The notes beneath the pieces were generated by a model that searched no databases, was not told where the DNA came from, and saw only the letters and a program-made list of their open reading frames with translations. Shown in pieces: positions 25,499 through 36,283 of a stretch of DNA of 64,000 nt. The stretch is from Pantoea sp. A4 (GTDB lineage Bacteria; Pseudomonadota; Gammaproteobacteria; Enterobacterales; Enterobacteriaceae): positions 1-64,000 of the forward strand of contig NZ_ALXE01000025.1 of the NCBI RefSeq assembly GCF_000295955.2. The letters run 5' to 3'. Made by a program: the position numbers and the translations under genes. Every line of letters begins with the position of its first letter. Position 1 is the first letter of the stretch.

Positions 25499-25909
25499 TT
25501 ACGGGCCGGTTTTCCGGCCCGTTTGCATATAGGGGCCACGGTAAAAGATGTGGTTGCCAATCACGACGGTGCGACGCATTGATAAGCGCCACGGTGGGCT
25601 GACATGTTGTGCGTGGTAATGCGTGGAGCCGCGCGTCACATCCCGAACGCCACCCTGAATCGCATATTTCGCAATGAGCTGCGCGCGCTGCCAGCTCGGA
25701 TCGCTGGCAGATGGGCGAAAGTGGGGGCTTTTCGTCAGGGTCCATGAGAACTGTTTCGGTGCATAAACAACGCTGCATACGGCACTGCTATCCTGCTCTG
25801 CACGATTCATAGTGACATTCGCTACCGCAACCTGTCCGATTACCGGCTCCCCGCGTGCCTCATGATAGATATTCAATGCCAGACAGAGCATTGCGGACTG
25901 CGCCAGCAT
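25499..25909 (-). CDS. SleB-like cell wall hydrolase
   Basis: This 136-residue protein belongs to the cell wall hydrolase family named after SleB (Hydrolase_2). Key motifs are LNIYHEARGEP with the likely catalytic glutamate near residue 17, the conserved VTMNRA and CSVVYAPKQFSWT, and THYHA near residue 95. The family cleaves peptidoglycan glycan strands. No clear signal peptide is seen; only a short hydrophobic start (MLAQSAMLCLALN) precedes the domain, so export is uncertain. The ATG at 25909 has a GGGTGAG site; a GTG three codons earlier lacks spacing. Its last residues are encoded by the ribB terminator hairpin. Confidence 0.75.
   Translation of the reverse strand: MLAQSAMLCLALNIYHEARGEPVIGQVAVANVTMNRAEQDSSAVCSVVYAPKQFSWTLTKSPHFRPSASDPSWQRAQLIAKYAIQGGVRDVTRGSTHYHAQHVSPPWRLSMRRTVVIGNHIFYRGPYMQTGRKTGP
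25501..25524 (+). terminator. Intrinsic terminator of ribB, inside a convergent coding end
   Basis: A perfect 9-bp stem (ACGGGCCGG/CCGGCCCGT) with a TTTT loop and a short T tract follows ribB. It overlaps the last codons of the convergent hydrolase gene. Confidence 0.7.
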
Positions 25910-26179
25910 ACAACTCACCCTTTGTCTTTTTCAAAGAGCAGGGAGTTTAGGGAGAGTCGCGCGGGGAAAGTATCTGATGCGTCCTGATTAATCTGTAATG
26001 TTTTTCACACTGTCTGATTGCTCCCTTTCAACAGGAATGTTGTTGTTTCCTGCTTCAGTCGTACGGCAAATCTCTTATTCAAATTCTCTGATAATCATCA
26101 TCACGCTTATCTGCGTTTTTCATTGGGCAAAAGCGCGTATCCTGGAATGAGTAATCACTTTCATCACTGGGGATGTCCG

Positions 26180-26965
26180 ATGCTGTATCCAACTATGCCC
26201 GCTCTGTTCTTAGGCCACGGTAGCCCAATGAACGCGCTCGAAGAGAACCATTACACCGCTGCCTGGGAAAAACTGGGACGCGAGCTGCCACGTCCGCGTG
26301 CCATCATTGCGGTTTCAGCACACTGGTATACACGCGGTACCGCAGTGACGGCGATGAGCATGCCGCGCACGATCCATGATTTTGGTGGTTTCCCGCAGGC
26401 GCTGCACGATGTGCGTTATCCGGCACCCGGCTCACCTGAGCTGGCCCAGCAAATTGCTGAGCTACTGGCACCGATAGCGGTTCGCGCCGATCATGAGTGG
26501 GGACTCGATCACGGCTCATGGGGCGTTCTGGTGAAAATGTATCCGCAGGCCGATATTCCGGTGGTACAGCTCAGCGTAGATGCCACCCAGCCGCCACAGT
26601 GGCACTTTGAGTTGGGGCAAAAACTCGCAGCGCTACGCGATCAGGGCGTGATGATTGTTGCCAGCGGTAACGTGGTACATAACCTGCGTATGTTGCGTTG
26701 GGATGGCAAAGGGGATGTGTTCCCGTGGGCCAATGAATTCGACCACTACGTGCGGGATAACCTTAACTGGAGCGGCCCGATAGAGCAGCATCCGCTAGTG
26801 AACTATCTCGATCATCCGGGAGCAAAACTGTCGAACCCGACGCCAGAGCACTACCTGCCGCTGCTGTACATTCTCGGCACGCGTCAGCCAGGGGAAAGCA
26901 TCTCAATACCGGTAGATGGTATTGAGATGGGTGCGATCAGTATGCTTTCGGTACAGGTTGGCTAA
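26180..26965 (+). CDS. ygiD: 4,5-DOPA dioxygenase extradiol family protein YgiD
   Basis: This 261-residue LigB-type class III extradiol dioxygenase has metal-binding histidines in the conserved places: LFLGHGSPMNAL near residue 12, VSAHWYTRG near 48, WGLDHGSWGVLVKMYP near 111 and VASGNVVHNLRM near 166. E. coli YgiD shows dioxygenase activity on DOPA; the natural substrate is unclear. The start at 26180 lies after a GGGGATG site and matches the family N terminus. Upstream in-frame sequence (26018-26179) is not conserved-looking. Confidence 0.9.
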   Translation: MLYPTMPALFLGHGSPMNALEENHYTAAWEKLGRELPRPRAIIAVSAHWYTRGTAVTAMSMPRTIHDFGGFPQALHDVRYPAPGSPELAQQIAELLAPIAVRADHEWGLDHGSWGVLVKMYPQADIPVVQLSVDATQPPQWHFELGQKLAALRDQGVMIVASGNVVHNLRMLRWDGKGDVFPWANEFDHYVRDNLNWSGPIEQHPLVNYLDHPGAKLSNPTPEHYLPLLYILGTRQPGESISIPVDGIEMGAISMLSVQVG

Positions 26966-26977
26966 GGGATTAGCCAA
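26958..26977. terminator. Hairpin containing both stop codons of ygiD and ygiC
   Basis: A perfect 8-bp stem TTGGCTAA/TTAGCCAA with a GGGA loop spans the 4-base gap of the convergent genes. Each arm carries the stop codon of one gene. No T tract follows. Confidence 0.45.
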
Positions 26978-28130
26978 TAAAGCTGTGAGGATAGAAGCGT
27001 GACAGATCCTGAGTGATCAGCGCGCGATCCTCACGCAAGCCAATGCCTGCGGGTTGATCGTTGATCAACCAACTGCCGATCAGCGTGTAGCTGTCACCAA
27101 ATTTTGGCAACGGATGGAACTGCTGCACGATCATGCCTTCTTCGCCATAGGGGCCGTCAACGCGAGCGATCTCCTGGCCGTGTTCGATGATGTGAATGTT
27201 CGCCCCTTCACGGGAAAACAGTGGCTTCACCACGTACTTTTCCATAGGGGGGAACTGATCTTCAGCGAAGTAAGCAGGAAGCAGATTTGGGTGATTCGGG
27301 AACATCTCCCACAGCAGCGGCAGCAGCGCTTTGTTTGAGATGATACTTTTCCACGCGGGTTCCAGCCAGCGTACGCCAGCGTCAGCCAGTTTGGTGGAGA
27401 ACACTTCGCGCAGCATGAATTCCCAGGGATAGAGCTTAAACAGGTTGCCGATCACCTGATCCTGCGGATCGGTAAACTGGCCTTTCTCACCCAGGCCGAT
27501 CTCTTCAATAAACAGAAATTCATTCGGCACGCCCGCTTCTGTGGCGCAATCCTGCAAATATTGCACGGTGCCACGATCCTCTTCGGTATCGCGGCAGCAG
27601 GCTAAGTGCAGCAGATTGAAGCCATGTTGTTGATGCAGCGTAGCAAAGCGCTCAATCAGCTTCTCTTGCAGGCTATTGAACTGGTCACTGCCCGCCGGAA
27701 GGTTGCCCGCGTTAAGCTGATCTTCCAGCCAGATCCACTGGAAGAATGCCGCTTCATACAGCGAGGTGGGAGTATCGGCATTGTTCTCTAACAGTTTGAT
27801 ATCACCCTTGCCATCCCACGCCAGATCAAGACGGGAATAAAGCGAAGGCTGCTGCGATCGCCAGGAATCGCGCACAAAATCCCAGGTGTGTTTTGGGATG
27901 CGGAATTTGGTTAGCAGCGCTTCGCTGTTAACCACTTTTTCCACCACCTGCAAACACATCTGGTGCAGTTCAGCGGTGACATCTTCCAGCTTTTCAATTT
28001 GTGCCAGGGAAAACTGATAGTAGGCATCCTCACACCAGTAAGGCTCGCCATACATGGTGTGAAATGCAAAACCGTATTCAGTGGCTTTTTCGCGCCAGTC
28101 CGGGCGTTCGTTTATCGCAACTCGTTGCAT
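26970..28130 (-). CDS. ygiC: Glutathionylspermidine synthase-like ATP-grasp protein YgiC
   Basis: This 386-residue protein has the fold of the synthetase half of glutathionylspermidine synthase. It shows the [11 protein letters not shown] opening, the [20 protein letters not shown] core near residue 130 (metal/ATP site) and the late [14 protein letters not shown] loop typical of ATP-grasp phosphate binding. The amidase half is absent, so the bond it forms is unknown. It follows ygiB by 8 bases and belongs to the tolC-ygiB-ygiC cluster conserved with E. coli, where the protein is also 386 residues. Confidence 0.92.
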   Translation of the reverse strand: MQRVAINERPDWREKATEYGFAFHTMYGEPYWCEDAYYQFSLAQIEKLEDVTAELHQMCLQVVEKVVNSEALLTKFRIPKHTWDFVRDSWRSQQPSLYSRLDLAWDGKGDIKLLENNADTPTSLYEAAFFQWIWLEDQLNAGNLPAGSDQFNSLQEKLIERFATLHQQHGFNLLHLACCRDTEEDRGTVQYLQDCATEAGVPNEFLFIEEIGLGEKGQFTDPQDQVIGNLFKLYPWEFMLREVFSTKLADAGVRWLEPAWKSIISNKALLPLLWEMFPNHPNLLPAYFAEDQFPPMEKYVVKPLFSREGANIHIIEHGQEIARVDGPYGEEGMIVQQFHPLPKFGDSYTLIGSWLINDQPAGIGLREDRALITQDLSRFYPHSFIG

Positions 28131-28138
28131 GCTATGGC

Positions 28139-28801
28139 TTAACCTCCGAGTGAGCGGCCGCTGCTGTGTGAGCTGGCGCTACTGCGTTGCATGCTGTTCT
28201 GTTTGGCGACCGTTTCACCAAAGCCACCGCGTGTGATGGTGTTGGTGGTGGCGGGTTTCGGTGCCATAGCGCTTTTTGGAACGTCCATGGTGCGGCCCGG
28301 CGTAGCATTGCCGTAGTTACGGCCAGATGCATCAACAAATTTGCCGTTAGCCGGACTGTTAGGCGTGCGCGGACTGAAGAGTGGCTGCTGAGCAAAGCCT
28401 GCGCCGCCGCCCATCATTCGGCCCATCATATAACCGGCCATCAGCGGCATCCAGAAGCTACCGCTCTGCTGCGGCTCAGCGCTGGTGCTGGCTTGTGCTG
28501 GCGCTTGCTGGCACTGGTTTTCACCAAATTCAGCGACGCAGTCAGCACGTGAAGCGTACTTAGGTGCCGTACGTTCCGCCTCTTTTAAGGCGTTGTTATA
28601 AGCCGTGGTGCACTGGGCGCTCTGGCCTGGATTGGCTTTGCTACAGTCATCTGCGTTTTGGTACAGCGTGACGGTTTCATCGGTTTTTTCACAGCCTGCC
28701 AGCATAAATGCAGCAGAAAGCGCCAGTGCCACAGGGGTCAAATGGCGTGCCTGCCAGCTTTTACGAAAAGCGGCATGACGGATATGTTTTGTCCGTTTCA
28801 T
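28139..28801 (-). CDS. ygiB: DUF1190 lipoprotein YgiB
   Basis: This 220-residue protein has a basic N terminus and a hydrophobic segment ending in LAGC (C36), a lipobox, so it is probably a lipoprotein. Cysteine-containing repeats such as NADDCSKA and [14 protein letters not shown] follow. The C-terminal half is low-complexity, rich in Gly, Ser, Asn and Ala, and ends in SGRSLGG. The function is unknown. It is coupled to ygiC. Confidence 0.88.
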   Translation of the reverse strand: MKRTKHIRHAAFRKSWQARHLTPVALALSAAFMLAGCEKTDETVTLYQNADDCSKANPGQSAQCTTAYNNALKEAERTAPKYASRADCVAEFGENQCQQAPAQASTSAEPQQSGSFWMPLMAGYMMGRMMGGGAGFAQQPLFSPRTPNSPANGKFVDASGRNYGNATPGRTMDVPKSAMAPKPATTNTITRGGFGETVAKQNSMQRSSASSHSSGRSLGG

Positions 28802-28915
28802 TTATCTTTCATCCTTAGCCCAAAGGTGAGGCACAGGATAGGGGAAGGATGGTGAAAATTGAAGCAAATGGCGGGATAACGCGGGGATCTTTACGTTGCT
28901 ATACGTTGAAAACAG

Positions 28916-28940
28916 AGACGGGCCGCAAAGCAGCCCGTCT
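28916..28940 (-). terminator. Intrinsic terminator of tolC
   Basis: On the minus strand AGACGGGCTGC pairs with GCGGCCCGTCT around a short loop, and CTGTTTTC follows. It lies just past the tolC stop and should limit read-through to ygiB-ygiC. Confidence 0.7.
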
Positions 28941-28947
28941 GGGGATA

Positions 28948-30411
28948 TCAGTGACCGAGCAGACGCGAAGAAGAGCGTGCTGCCGCCGGGCGAGCAGTCG
29001 CGGTGCCGCTGCCGGTTGGGCCATTGTCTACACTGGCTTCCTGCTGCGGATTTTCAGGTGCTACCGCATCTGGTGAGGTTGGCACTGGTTTGCCTAGCTG
29101 GCTGTTGAGCAGTTGCAGATCCTGTTCGTTCAACGTACCCAGCGCATACTTGATGTTCAGCTGGTTGATCAGGTAGCTGTAGCGCGCATCAGAGAGTTCC
29201 TGCTTGGCGTTATACAGCGTAGTGGTGGCATCCAACACATCAACGATGGTACGCGTCCCCACCTGATAGCCCGCTTCCATGGCATCAAGGGAGCTTTGCG
29301 CAGAAACCACGGCCTGCTTATAAGCGTTGATGCTGCTAATGGAGGCATTGACGTTGTTAAACGACGAACGCACGGTCTGTACTGCGCTGCGGTGTGCGCT
29401 TTCCAGCTGTTCGCTGGCGCTGACGAAGCTGTACTGTGCTTGTTTCACCTGTGAGCTCACAGAACCACCGCTGTACAGCGGCAGAGAGAAGCTCAGGCCA
29501 ACCTGGTTAGAACCGCTAATCGAGTCACTGGTGCTTGAACTCTGATTGGCACGGCTGCCGCCGTATTTGCTGTTTGACAGGCCGGTTGAGGCGGTCAGAG
29601 AGAGCGTTGGCATATGGCCAGTTTCTGCTGAACGAATCTGCTCGCGGGCCAGATCCTGATTCAGACGCGCAGAGAGCAAGCTCAGGTTGCGGTTTTCCGC
29701 CTCTTTCAGCAGAGCGGCAACAGCATCGGGTTTGCTGGTTTTAAAGCGGTCAATATTCAGTGAAGCCAGGGCGAGGTAATCGTTCCCGGTGATCTGACGC
29801 AGTGATTCAACGCTGTTATCCAGCGTGTTGCGCGCCGTCACTTCATTTGCCAGCACGCTGTCATACTGCGCACGGGCGTTCTGTACATCGGTAATCGCGA
29901 CCAGACCAACATTGAAACGCTGAGTGGTTTGATCCAACTCACGGTAGATCGACTGTTTCTGCGCTTCGGTGTAGGAAAGAGTATCGATCGCTTTCAACAC
30001 GTTGAAATAGGCGGTGGCGGTATTCAGCAGCAGGTCCTGCATCGCAACCTGATAAGTCACGTCCTGAATGCCAGCGGTCTTTTCCTGGAGCGTCAGCGCG
30101 CGCCATTTTGACATATCAAAAATGGTCTGCGTTAATTGCAGCGAAGTACTGGTCGTGTTGGAATGAAGGCCACTACTGTCGCGATAGCCGCCGTTGTAGG
30201 TATAATCTGCACCCAGCCCCAGTTGAGGCAATAATGGGCTACGAGCTTCATTGATCTTCTCAAATGCTGCGTCGCGGTCAGCGGCGCTGCTGCGCAGATC
30301 CGGGTTGCTCACACGGGCTTGTTGCCATACCTGCAGCAGATCTTCGGCCTGGCTATTCAGGCTAATCGCACTCAGGCTGAGCCCAATGAGTAACGGGAGC
30401 AGTTTTTTCAT
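28948..30411 (-). CDS. tolC: Outer-membrane channel protein TolC
   Basis: This 487-residue precursor has a Sec signal peptide (MKKLLPLLIGLSLSAISLNS, cleavage after QAE region). Two homologous repeats form the coiled-coil barrel tunnel: ARVSNPDLRSSAADRDAAFE in the first and ARLNQDLAREQIRSAETGH in the second. A Pro/Ala/Ser-rich C-terminal tail follows. TolC is the exit duct for AcrAB-type pumps and type I secretion. The ATG at 30411 was chosen because its AAGGA site is 6 bases away; an ATG two codons earlier directly abuts the site. It is divergent from nudF. Confidence 0.96.
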   Translation of the reverse strand: MKKLLPLLIGLSLSAISLNSQAEDLLQVWQQARVSNPDLRSSAADRDAAFEKINEARSPLLPQLGLGADYTYNGGYRDSSGLHSNTTSTSLQLTQTIFDMSKWRALTLQEKTAGIQDVTYQVAMQDLLLNTATAYFNVLKAIDTLSYTEAQKQSIYRELDQTTQRFNVGLVAITDVQNARAQYDSVLANEVTARNTLDNSVESLRQITGNDYLALASLNIDRFKTSKPDAVAALLKEAENRNLSLLSARLNQDLAREQIRSAETGHMPTLSLTASTGLSNSKYGGSRANQSSSTSDSISGSNQVGLSFSLPLYSGGSVSSQVKQAQYSFVSASEQLESAHRSAVQTVRSSFNNVNASISSINAYKQAVVSAQSSLDAMEAGYQVGTRTIVDVLDATTTLYNAKQELSDARYSYLINQLNIKYALGTLNEQDLQLLNSQLGKPVPTSPDAVAPENPQQEASVDNGPTGSGTATARPAAARSSSRLLGH

Positions 30412-30623
30412 TTGCATTCCTTTTGTAACAGCATGAAGCGTTGGTAGCGCTGCCGGTAAGCTGAAAAGTAATCGCCGATTCTAGCAGAGCGGGGCCGAGT
30501 CATAATGTGGCTGAATGTGCCTTCTGTACCTAATTTACGGAAATAATTCAAAAAGAACCACTCACAGCGAACAGCGGGTTTGGCTTTCCGTGTTCCATCC
30601 CAATCTACATAAGGACTCAGACG

Positions 30624-31259
30624 ATGGCGGGTGAAAAAAAATCCCCTGTGACTTTCACAAAAAACGATGTAGAAATTATTGCACGTGACACATGTTATAA
30701 CGGTTTTTTTCAGGTTGTACGTTACCGTTTTCGTCATCGTCTGTTTAATGGTGGAATGAGTGGTGAAGTGGTGCGTGAAGTTTTTGAGCGCGGGCACGCT
30801 GCCGTGCTGCTACCCTATGATCCTCAGCGTGATGAAGTGGTGCTGATTGAGCAAATTCGCATTCCCGCTTACGACAGCAGTCCAAGTCCGTGGTTGCTGG
30901 AGCTGGTGGCCGGTATTATCGAGCCAGGCGAGAGCACCGAAGAGGTGGGACGAAGGGAAGCGATGGAAGAAGCGGGGCTGAATGTGGGCCGCGTGAAACC
31001 GATACTGAATTACCTCTCCAGTCCAGGCGGCACCAGCGAGCGTCTGTCGATCATGGTAGGGGAAGTGGATGCCAGCCAGGCAGGAGGATGCCATGGTCTG
31101 GAGGAAGAGAATGAGGATATTCTTGTCCGCGTGGTGAGCCGTGAACAGGCCTGCCAGTGGGTGGAAGAGGGGATTATTGATAACGCTGCGTCTGTCATCG
31201 CCCTGCAATGGCTGGCGTTGCACCATAAGAAAATTCGTGAAGAGTGGAAGGTAAAATGA
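30624..31259 (+). CDS. nudF: ADP-ribose pyrophosphatase NudF
   Basis: This 211-residue Nudix hydrolase cleaves ADP-ribose to AMP and ribose 5-phosphate. The complete Nudix box starts at G97 (GIIEPGE) and continues to R111-E112 and EEAGL (115-119). The [12 protein letters not shown] and SSPGGTSER segments identify the ADPRase subgroup. It heads the nudF-yqiB-cpdA-yqiA-parE cluster. Its stop overlaps the yqiB start (ATGA). Confidence 0.96.
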   Translation: MAGEKKSPVTFTKNDVEIIARDTCYNGFFQVVRYRFRHRLFNGGMSGEVVREVFERGHAAVLLPYDPQRDEVVLIEQIRIPAYDSSPSPWLLELVAGIIEPGESTEEVGRREAMEEAGLNVGRVKPILNYLSSPGGTSERLSIMVGEVDASQAGGCHGLEEENEDILVRVVSREQACQWVEEGIIDNAASVIALQWLALHHKKIREEWKVK

Positions 31260-31681
31260 GACAGCGCTACACCCCTGATTTCCCTGAAATGATGCGACTG
31301 TGCGAAACCAACTTTGCCCAGTTGCGCCGTTTGCTACCGCGTCAGGATGAAGCAGGTGCTGCTGTTGTTTATCAGGTGAACGGTGCGCGTTACCAGATCA
31401 CTATTGAAGAGTCGACCCGCTATACCACGTTGGTGGAGATCCGCCAGGTGGCTCCTGCTGTGAGCTACTGGAGCCTGCCTTCGATGTCCGTGCGGTTGTA
31501 TCATGATGCGATGGTGGCTGAAGTGTGTTCCACGCAGCAGATCTATCGCTTCAAAGCGCGCTATGATTATCCTAATAAAAAACTGCACCAGCGTGATGAA
31601 AAACACCAGATTAACCAGTTTTTAGCTGACTGGCTGCGTTATTGTCTGGCGCATGGTGCCGTCGCTGTGGCAGTTTGCTAA
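31256..31681 (+). CDS. yqiB: DUF1249 protein YqiB
   Basis: This 141-residue protein is nearly the same as E. coli YqiB over its second half ([18 protein letters not shown]-type segment, [20 protein letters not shown]). The function is unknown. The start is placed at the ATG overlapping the nudF stop by four bases, which fits the conserved N terminus [14 protein letters not shown]. Conserved order suggests co-expression with nudF and cpdA. Confidence 0.93.
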   Translation: MRQRYTPDFPEMMRLCETNFAQLRRLLPRQDEAGAAVVYQVNGARYQITIEESTRYTTLVEIRQVAPAVSYWSLPSMSVRLYHDAMVAEVCSTQQIYRFKARYDYPNKKLHQRDEKHQINQFLADWLRYCLAHGAVAVAVC

Positions 31682-31724
31682 TGGTGTATCAACTCACAAA
31701 TGGCGTGGAGAGTAAGGAATCGCT

Positions 31725-32552
31725 TTGGAAAGCCAGCTAACCCTTCCGGTGGCGCAAGGAGAGAGCATCAGCCTCCTGCAAATTACGGATACACACCTGT
31801 TCGGCGGAAAGCATGAATCGCTGCTTGGGGTAAATACCTGGGCTAGCTACAGTGCCGTGCTGGAGGCTATTACGGCACAGCAGCGTGATTATGCGCTGAT
31901 TCTCGCGACCGGTGATTTAGCCCAGGACCACTCAGCTGAAGCCTACCAACATTTTGTTGAGGGGATTCAGCGTCTGCCTGCGCCTTGCGTCTGGCTGCCT
32001 GGCAACCATGATTTTCAGCCCGCGATGGTGGATACCCTGGCGGAAGCAAAAATCAGCCCGGCGAAGCATGTGTTGCTGGGGGATAACTGGCAACTAGTGT
32101 TACTGGATAGCCAGGTGTTTGGTGTGCCACACGGCATGCTGAGCGAGTATCAGCTGGAGTGGCTAGAGAAAGTACTGAGCCAGGATCTTCATCGCCACAC
32201 GCTTATTTTGTTGCACCATCATCCGTTAGCCTCTGGCTGTACCTGGCTTGATCAACACAGCCTGCGTAATCCTCATCAGCTTGATGCCGTGCTACAGCAC
32301 TTCCCGCTGGCGCAGACGCTAATTTGCGGCCATATCCATCAGGATATGGATGTAGAGTGGCGTGGCCGCCGCGTGCTGGCAACACCGTCTACCTGCGTGC
32401 AGTTTAAGCCACACTGCACCAGTTTCACCATTGATTCGCTGGCCCCCGGCTGGCGCTGGTTAACGCTCCATCCCGATGGCAGAATTGAAACCGAAGTGAA
32501 CCGTCTGCAAAGCACCGCTTTCCGCCCGGATCTCGAGTCTGAGGGCTATTAA
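31725..32552 (+). CDS. cpdA: 3',5'-cyclic-AMP phosphodiesterase CpdA
   Basis: This 275-residue calcineurin-like phosphoesterase degrades cAMP. All metal-binding motifs are present: TDTHLFGG (DxH) near residue 21, ATGDLAQD near 61, PGNHDF near 91, LHHHPL near 165 and CGHIHQD near 204. Translation probably starts at a TTG codon with an AAGGA site 6-7 bases upstream; no better ATG precedes the conserved N terminus MESQLTLP. Confidence 0.94.
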   Translation: MESQLTLPVAQGESISLLQITDTHLFGGKHESLLGVNTWASYSAVLEAITAQQRDYALILATGDLAQDHSAEAYQHFVEGIQRLPAPCVWLPGNHDFQPAMVDTLAEAKISPAKHVLLGDNWQLVLLDSQVFGVPHGMLSEYQLEWLEKVLSQDLHRHTLILLHHHPLASGCTWLDQHSLRNPHQLDAVLQHFPLAQTLICGHIHQDMDVEWRGRRVLATPSTCVQFKPHCTSFTIDSLAPGWRWLTLHPDGRIETEVNRLQSTAFRPDLESEGY

Positions 32553-32554
32553 AC

Positions 32555-33136
32555 ATGGCGGCTCTGCTCTATCTACATGGTTTCAACAGTTCGCCAAAGT
32601 CTGCTAAAGCGACGCTGTTCGGTCACTGGCTGCGTGAGCATCATCCTGATATTGAGTTGCTGGTCCCGCAGCTTCCGACGTTTCCAGGCGATGCCGCAGA
32701 GATGTTAGAAAATTTAGTGATGGCGCAGTCAGGGTCGCCATTAGGGATCGTGGGCTCTTCGCTAGGGGGCTATTATGCCACCTGGTTATCGCAATGTTTT
32801 GTGTTGCCCGCCGTGGTGGTGAACCCAGCAGTAAGGCCGTTTGAGCTGCTAAGCAATTATCTGGGGGAAAACCGGAATCCCTACACCGGCGAGCAATATG
32901 TGTTAGAGTCACGCCACATTTATGATCTGAAAGTGATGCAGATTGACCCGCTGGAAGCACCCGATTTACTCTGGCTGCTACAACAAACCGGCGATGAAGT
33001 GCTCGACTACCGCCAGGCGCTCGACTACTACAGTGCGTGCCGTCAAACGGTGGAAGAGGGCGGCAATCACGCTTTTATCGGATTCGAACGTCACTTCTCA
33101 CAAATGATGGATTTTCTTGCTCTGAACCGGGCGTAG
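32555..33136 (+). CDS. yqiA: Esterase YqiA
   Basis: This 193-residue alpha/beta hydrolase has the oxyanion segment [12 protein letters not shown] at the N terminus. The nucleophile elbow is GSSLGG (near residue 67), the acid lies in TGDEVLDY (near 147) and the histidine in EGGNHAF (near 171). The E. coli protein hydrolyses short acyl esters. It starts two bases after the cpdA stop and precedes parE, so translation is probably coupled. Confidence 0.93.
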   Translation: MAALLYLHGFNSSPKSAKATLFGHWLREHHPDIELLVPQLPTFPGDAAEMLENLVMAQSGSPLGIVGSSLGGYYATWLSQCFVLPAVVVNPAVRPFELLSNYLGENRNPYTGEQYVLESRHIYDLKVMQIDPLEAPDLLWLLQQTGDEVLDYRQALDYYSACRQTVEEGGNHAFIGFERHFSQMMDFLALNRA

Positions 33137-35080
<1,944 letters not shown>

Positions 35081-35114
35081 TTATTCGGTTAGTCTGAAAG
35101 CGTGTCCTTAAGAA

Positions 35115-35144
35115 AAATGCCTGAGATTTCTCGGGCATTTTTTT
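35115..35144 (+). terminator. Intrinsic terminator of parE
   Basis: A 12-bp stem AAATGCCTGAGA/TCTCGGGCATTT (one G-T pair) is followed by TTTT. It also marks the boundary to the AT-rich accessory segment. Confidence 0.85.
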
Positions 35145-35269
35145 GCTTTGGTATGGAAATAGTTAATAATACCAGTATAAAATCCATCCATAAATTTTAC
35201 TTTTTTTTCTATGGGTTTTATTTTTCAGCATCGTAAGGCTGGAAGGGCTAACTCCAATTTTGCCATATT

Positions 35270-35548
35270 TCAATCACCATCTGCGATTATAACTTCATCA
35301 TTTTCAATGGCATGATTGAAATATTCAATCAAGGAAAAAATTTCTTTGTCTTTAAAGGATTTTAGAGCATCTATTAGCATTTTTTGATGATCTGGATAAA
35401 TTCTTGTTTTGCCATACGGATCAATATATACACCAGTATTATTTTTTAAATATAAAAATGCAATCTCTATTTTCTTAATTGTTCTATCATTCAGAATAAA
35501 AGATGGCTTAGTTCCATCATTGTCTGACAGATATGATAAGTCCAACAT
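35270..35548 (-). CDS. Small acidic protein, probable orphan immunity protein
   Basis: This 92-residue protein is not a family I recognise. It is AT-rich and acidic, with no signal peptide or membrane segment, and ends in IENDEVIIADGD. A good AGGAG site lies 7 bases before the start. Directly upstream, two bases before its ATG, ends a remnant reading frame that looks like the C-terminus of a polymorphic toxin (35551-35628). It lies downstream of an rhs gene and its immunity candidate, a usual place for displaced toxin/immunity cassettes. The immunity role is inferred from context only. Confidence 0.6.
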   Translation of the reverse strand: MLDLSYLSDNDGTKPSFILNDRTIKKIEIAFLYLKNNTGVYIDPYGKTRIYPDHQKMLIDALKSFKDKEIFSLIEYFNHAIENDEVIIADGD

Positions 35549-35550
35549 AA

Positions 35551-35628
35551 TTAATCTCCTAGAGCTACCGGGTAAGATGTAATGACATTTTCTTTTGCTT
35601 GATTAATTGGCCCATGCTGCGTAACACC
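35551..35628 (-). pseudogene. Remnant of a toxin C-terminus
   Basis: After an in-frame stop, 25 codons (GVTQH, then GPINQAKENVITSYPVAL, then GD) run to a TAA two bases before the 92-residue gene. The composition and the tight spacing to the next start resemble the tail of a displaced Rhs toxin. No start codon or upstream coding frame remains. Confidence 0.4.
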
Positions 35629-35687
35629 TTAAGGCCTTGGTGATCTTTCTCAAAAGTTGCCATTGGGGTGTTACGTCATCTTTCTCA
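35620..35687. repeat. Short inverted and direct repeats in the toxin-remnant region
   Basis: A 9-bp inverted repeat (CGTAACACC at 35620-35628, GGTGTTACG at 35667-35675) overlaps a 10-bp direct repeat (ATCTTTCTCA at 35643-35652 and 35678-35687). They may be scars of recombination at an old cassette junction. No insertion sequence was recognised. Confidence 0.35.
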
Positions 35688-35800
35688 GTAGGCCACTTGT
35701 TTAGGCATACCACTTTACTAGTGGTGAATTTATAAAATCATCGACTATGGAAATAACATTATGATAATAAACTTTTATTAATTCAATTGTATAGTGTCTT

Positions 35801-36283
35801 CTATGCAAGTATTAAACCCTTAAGGTCTGCTGAGAAATTTTCAGGCCAAATCGTGCTGTCATCATAAAGTGCCTTGTCAAAATAAGCGCTGTCAAAACGT
35901 TGTGCACCAGAAAAATTAGTGCCTCTTAAATCAGCACCATTGAATTCGGTATTAAATAAGTCTGCATGAGAAAAATTAGCCATCCTCATGTCAGTTTTAA
36001 AGAAACATGCCCCTGATAATTTTGAATAAGAAAAATCAGAGCTTATCAATACCGAATATGCTAAGTTGGCATTCATCAATAAAGCTCCCTCAAAAACTGC
36101 TCCTTCTAGATAGCACCTGGATAATTCAGCACTTCGTAGGTTTGATTTAATAAAGCTGGATTTATATAAGGAAAATCCACTTAATATTGCTGTATGCAAT
36201 TGAGTGTTATCAAAGTTAACCATGTCAAAACCATTAAAGTCGAATTCTTTTTCTTCGCCTGTTTTAAATTTTATAGAGATCAT
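35801..36283 (-). CDS. Pentapeptide-repeat protein, candidate Rhs immunity protein
   Basis: This 160-residue protein consists mostly of tandem pentapeptide repeats (for example SNLRS AELSR CYLEG AVFEG, and later ANFSH ADLFN TEFNG ADLRG) over about residues 25-135. These should form a right-handed quadrilateral beta-helix. It has no signal peptide. The ATG at 36283 overlaps the rhs stop codon (TAATG) and has a GGGGA site 9 bases upstream, so it is translationally coupled to the toxin gene. That position is typical of immunity genes. An alternative start five codons earlier lies inside rhs. The DNA is AT-rich like the rhs tail. Confidence 0.8.
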   Translation of the reverse strand: MISIKFKTGEEKEFDFNGFDMVNFDNTQLHTAILSGFSLYKSSFIKSNLRSAELSRCYLEGAVFEGALLMNANLAYSVLISSDFSYSKLSGACFFKTDMRMANFSHADLFNTEFNGADLRGTNFSGAQRFDSAYFDKALYDDSTIWPENFSADLKGLILA

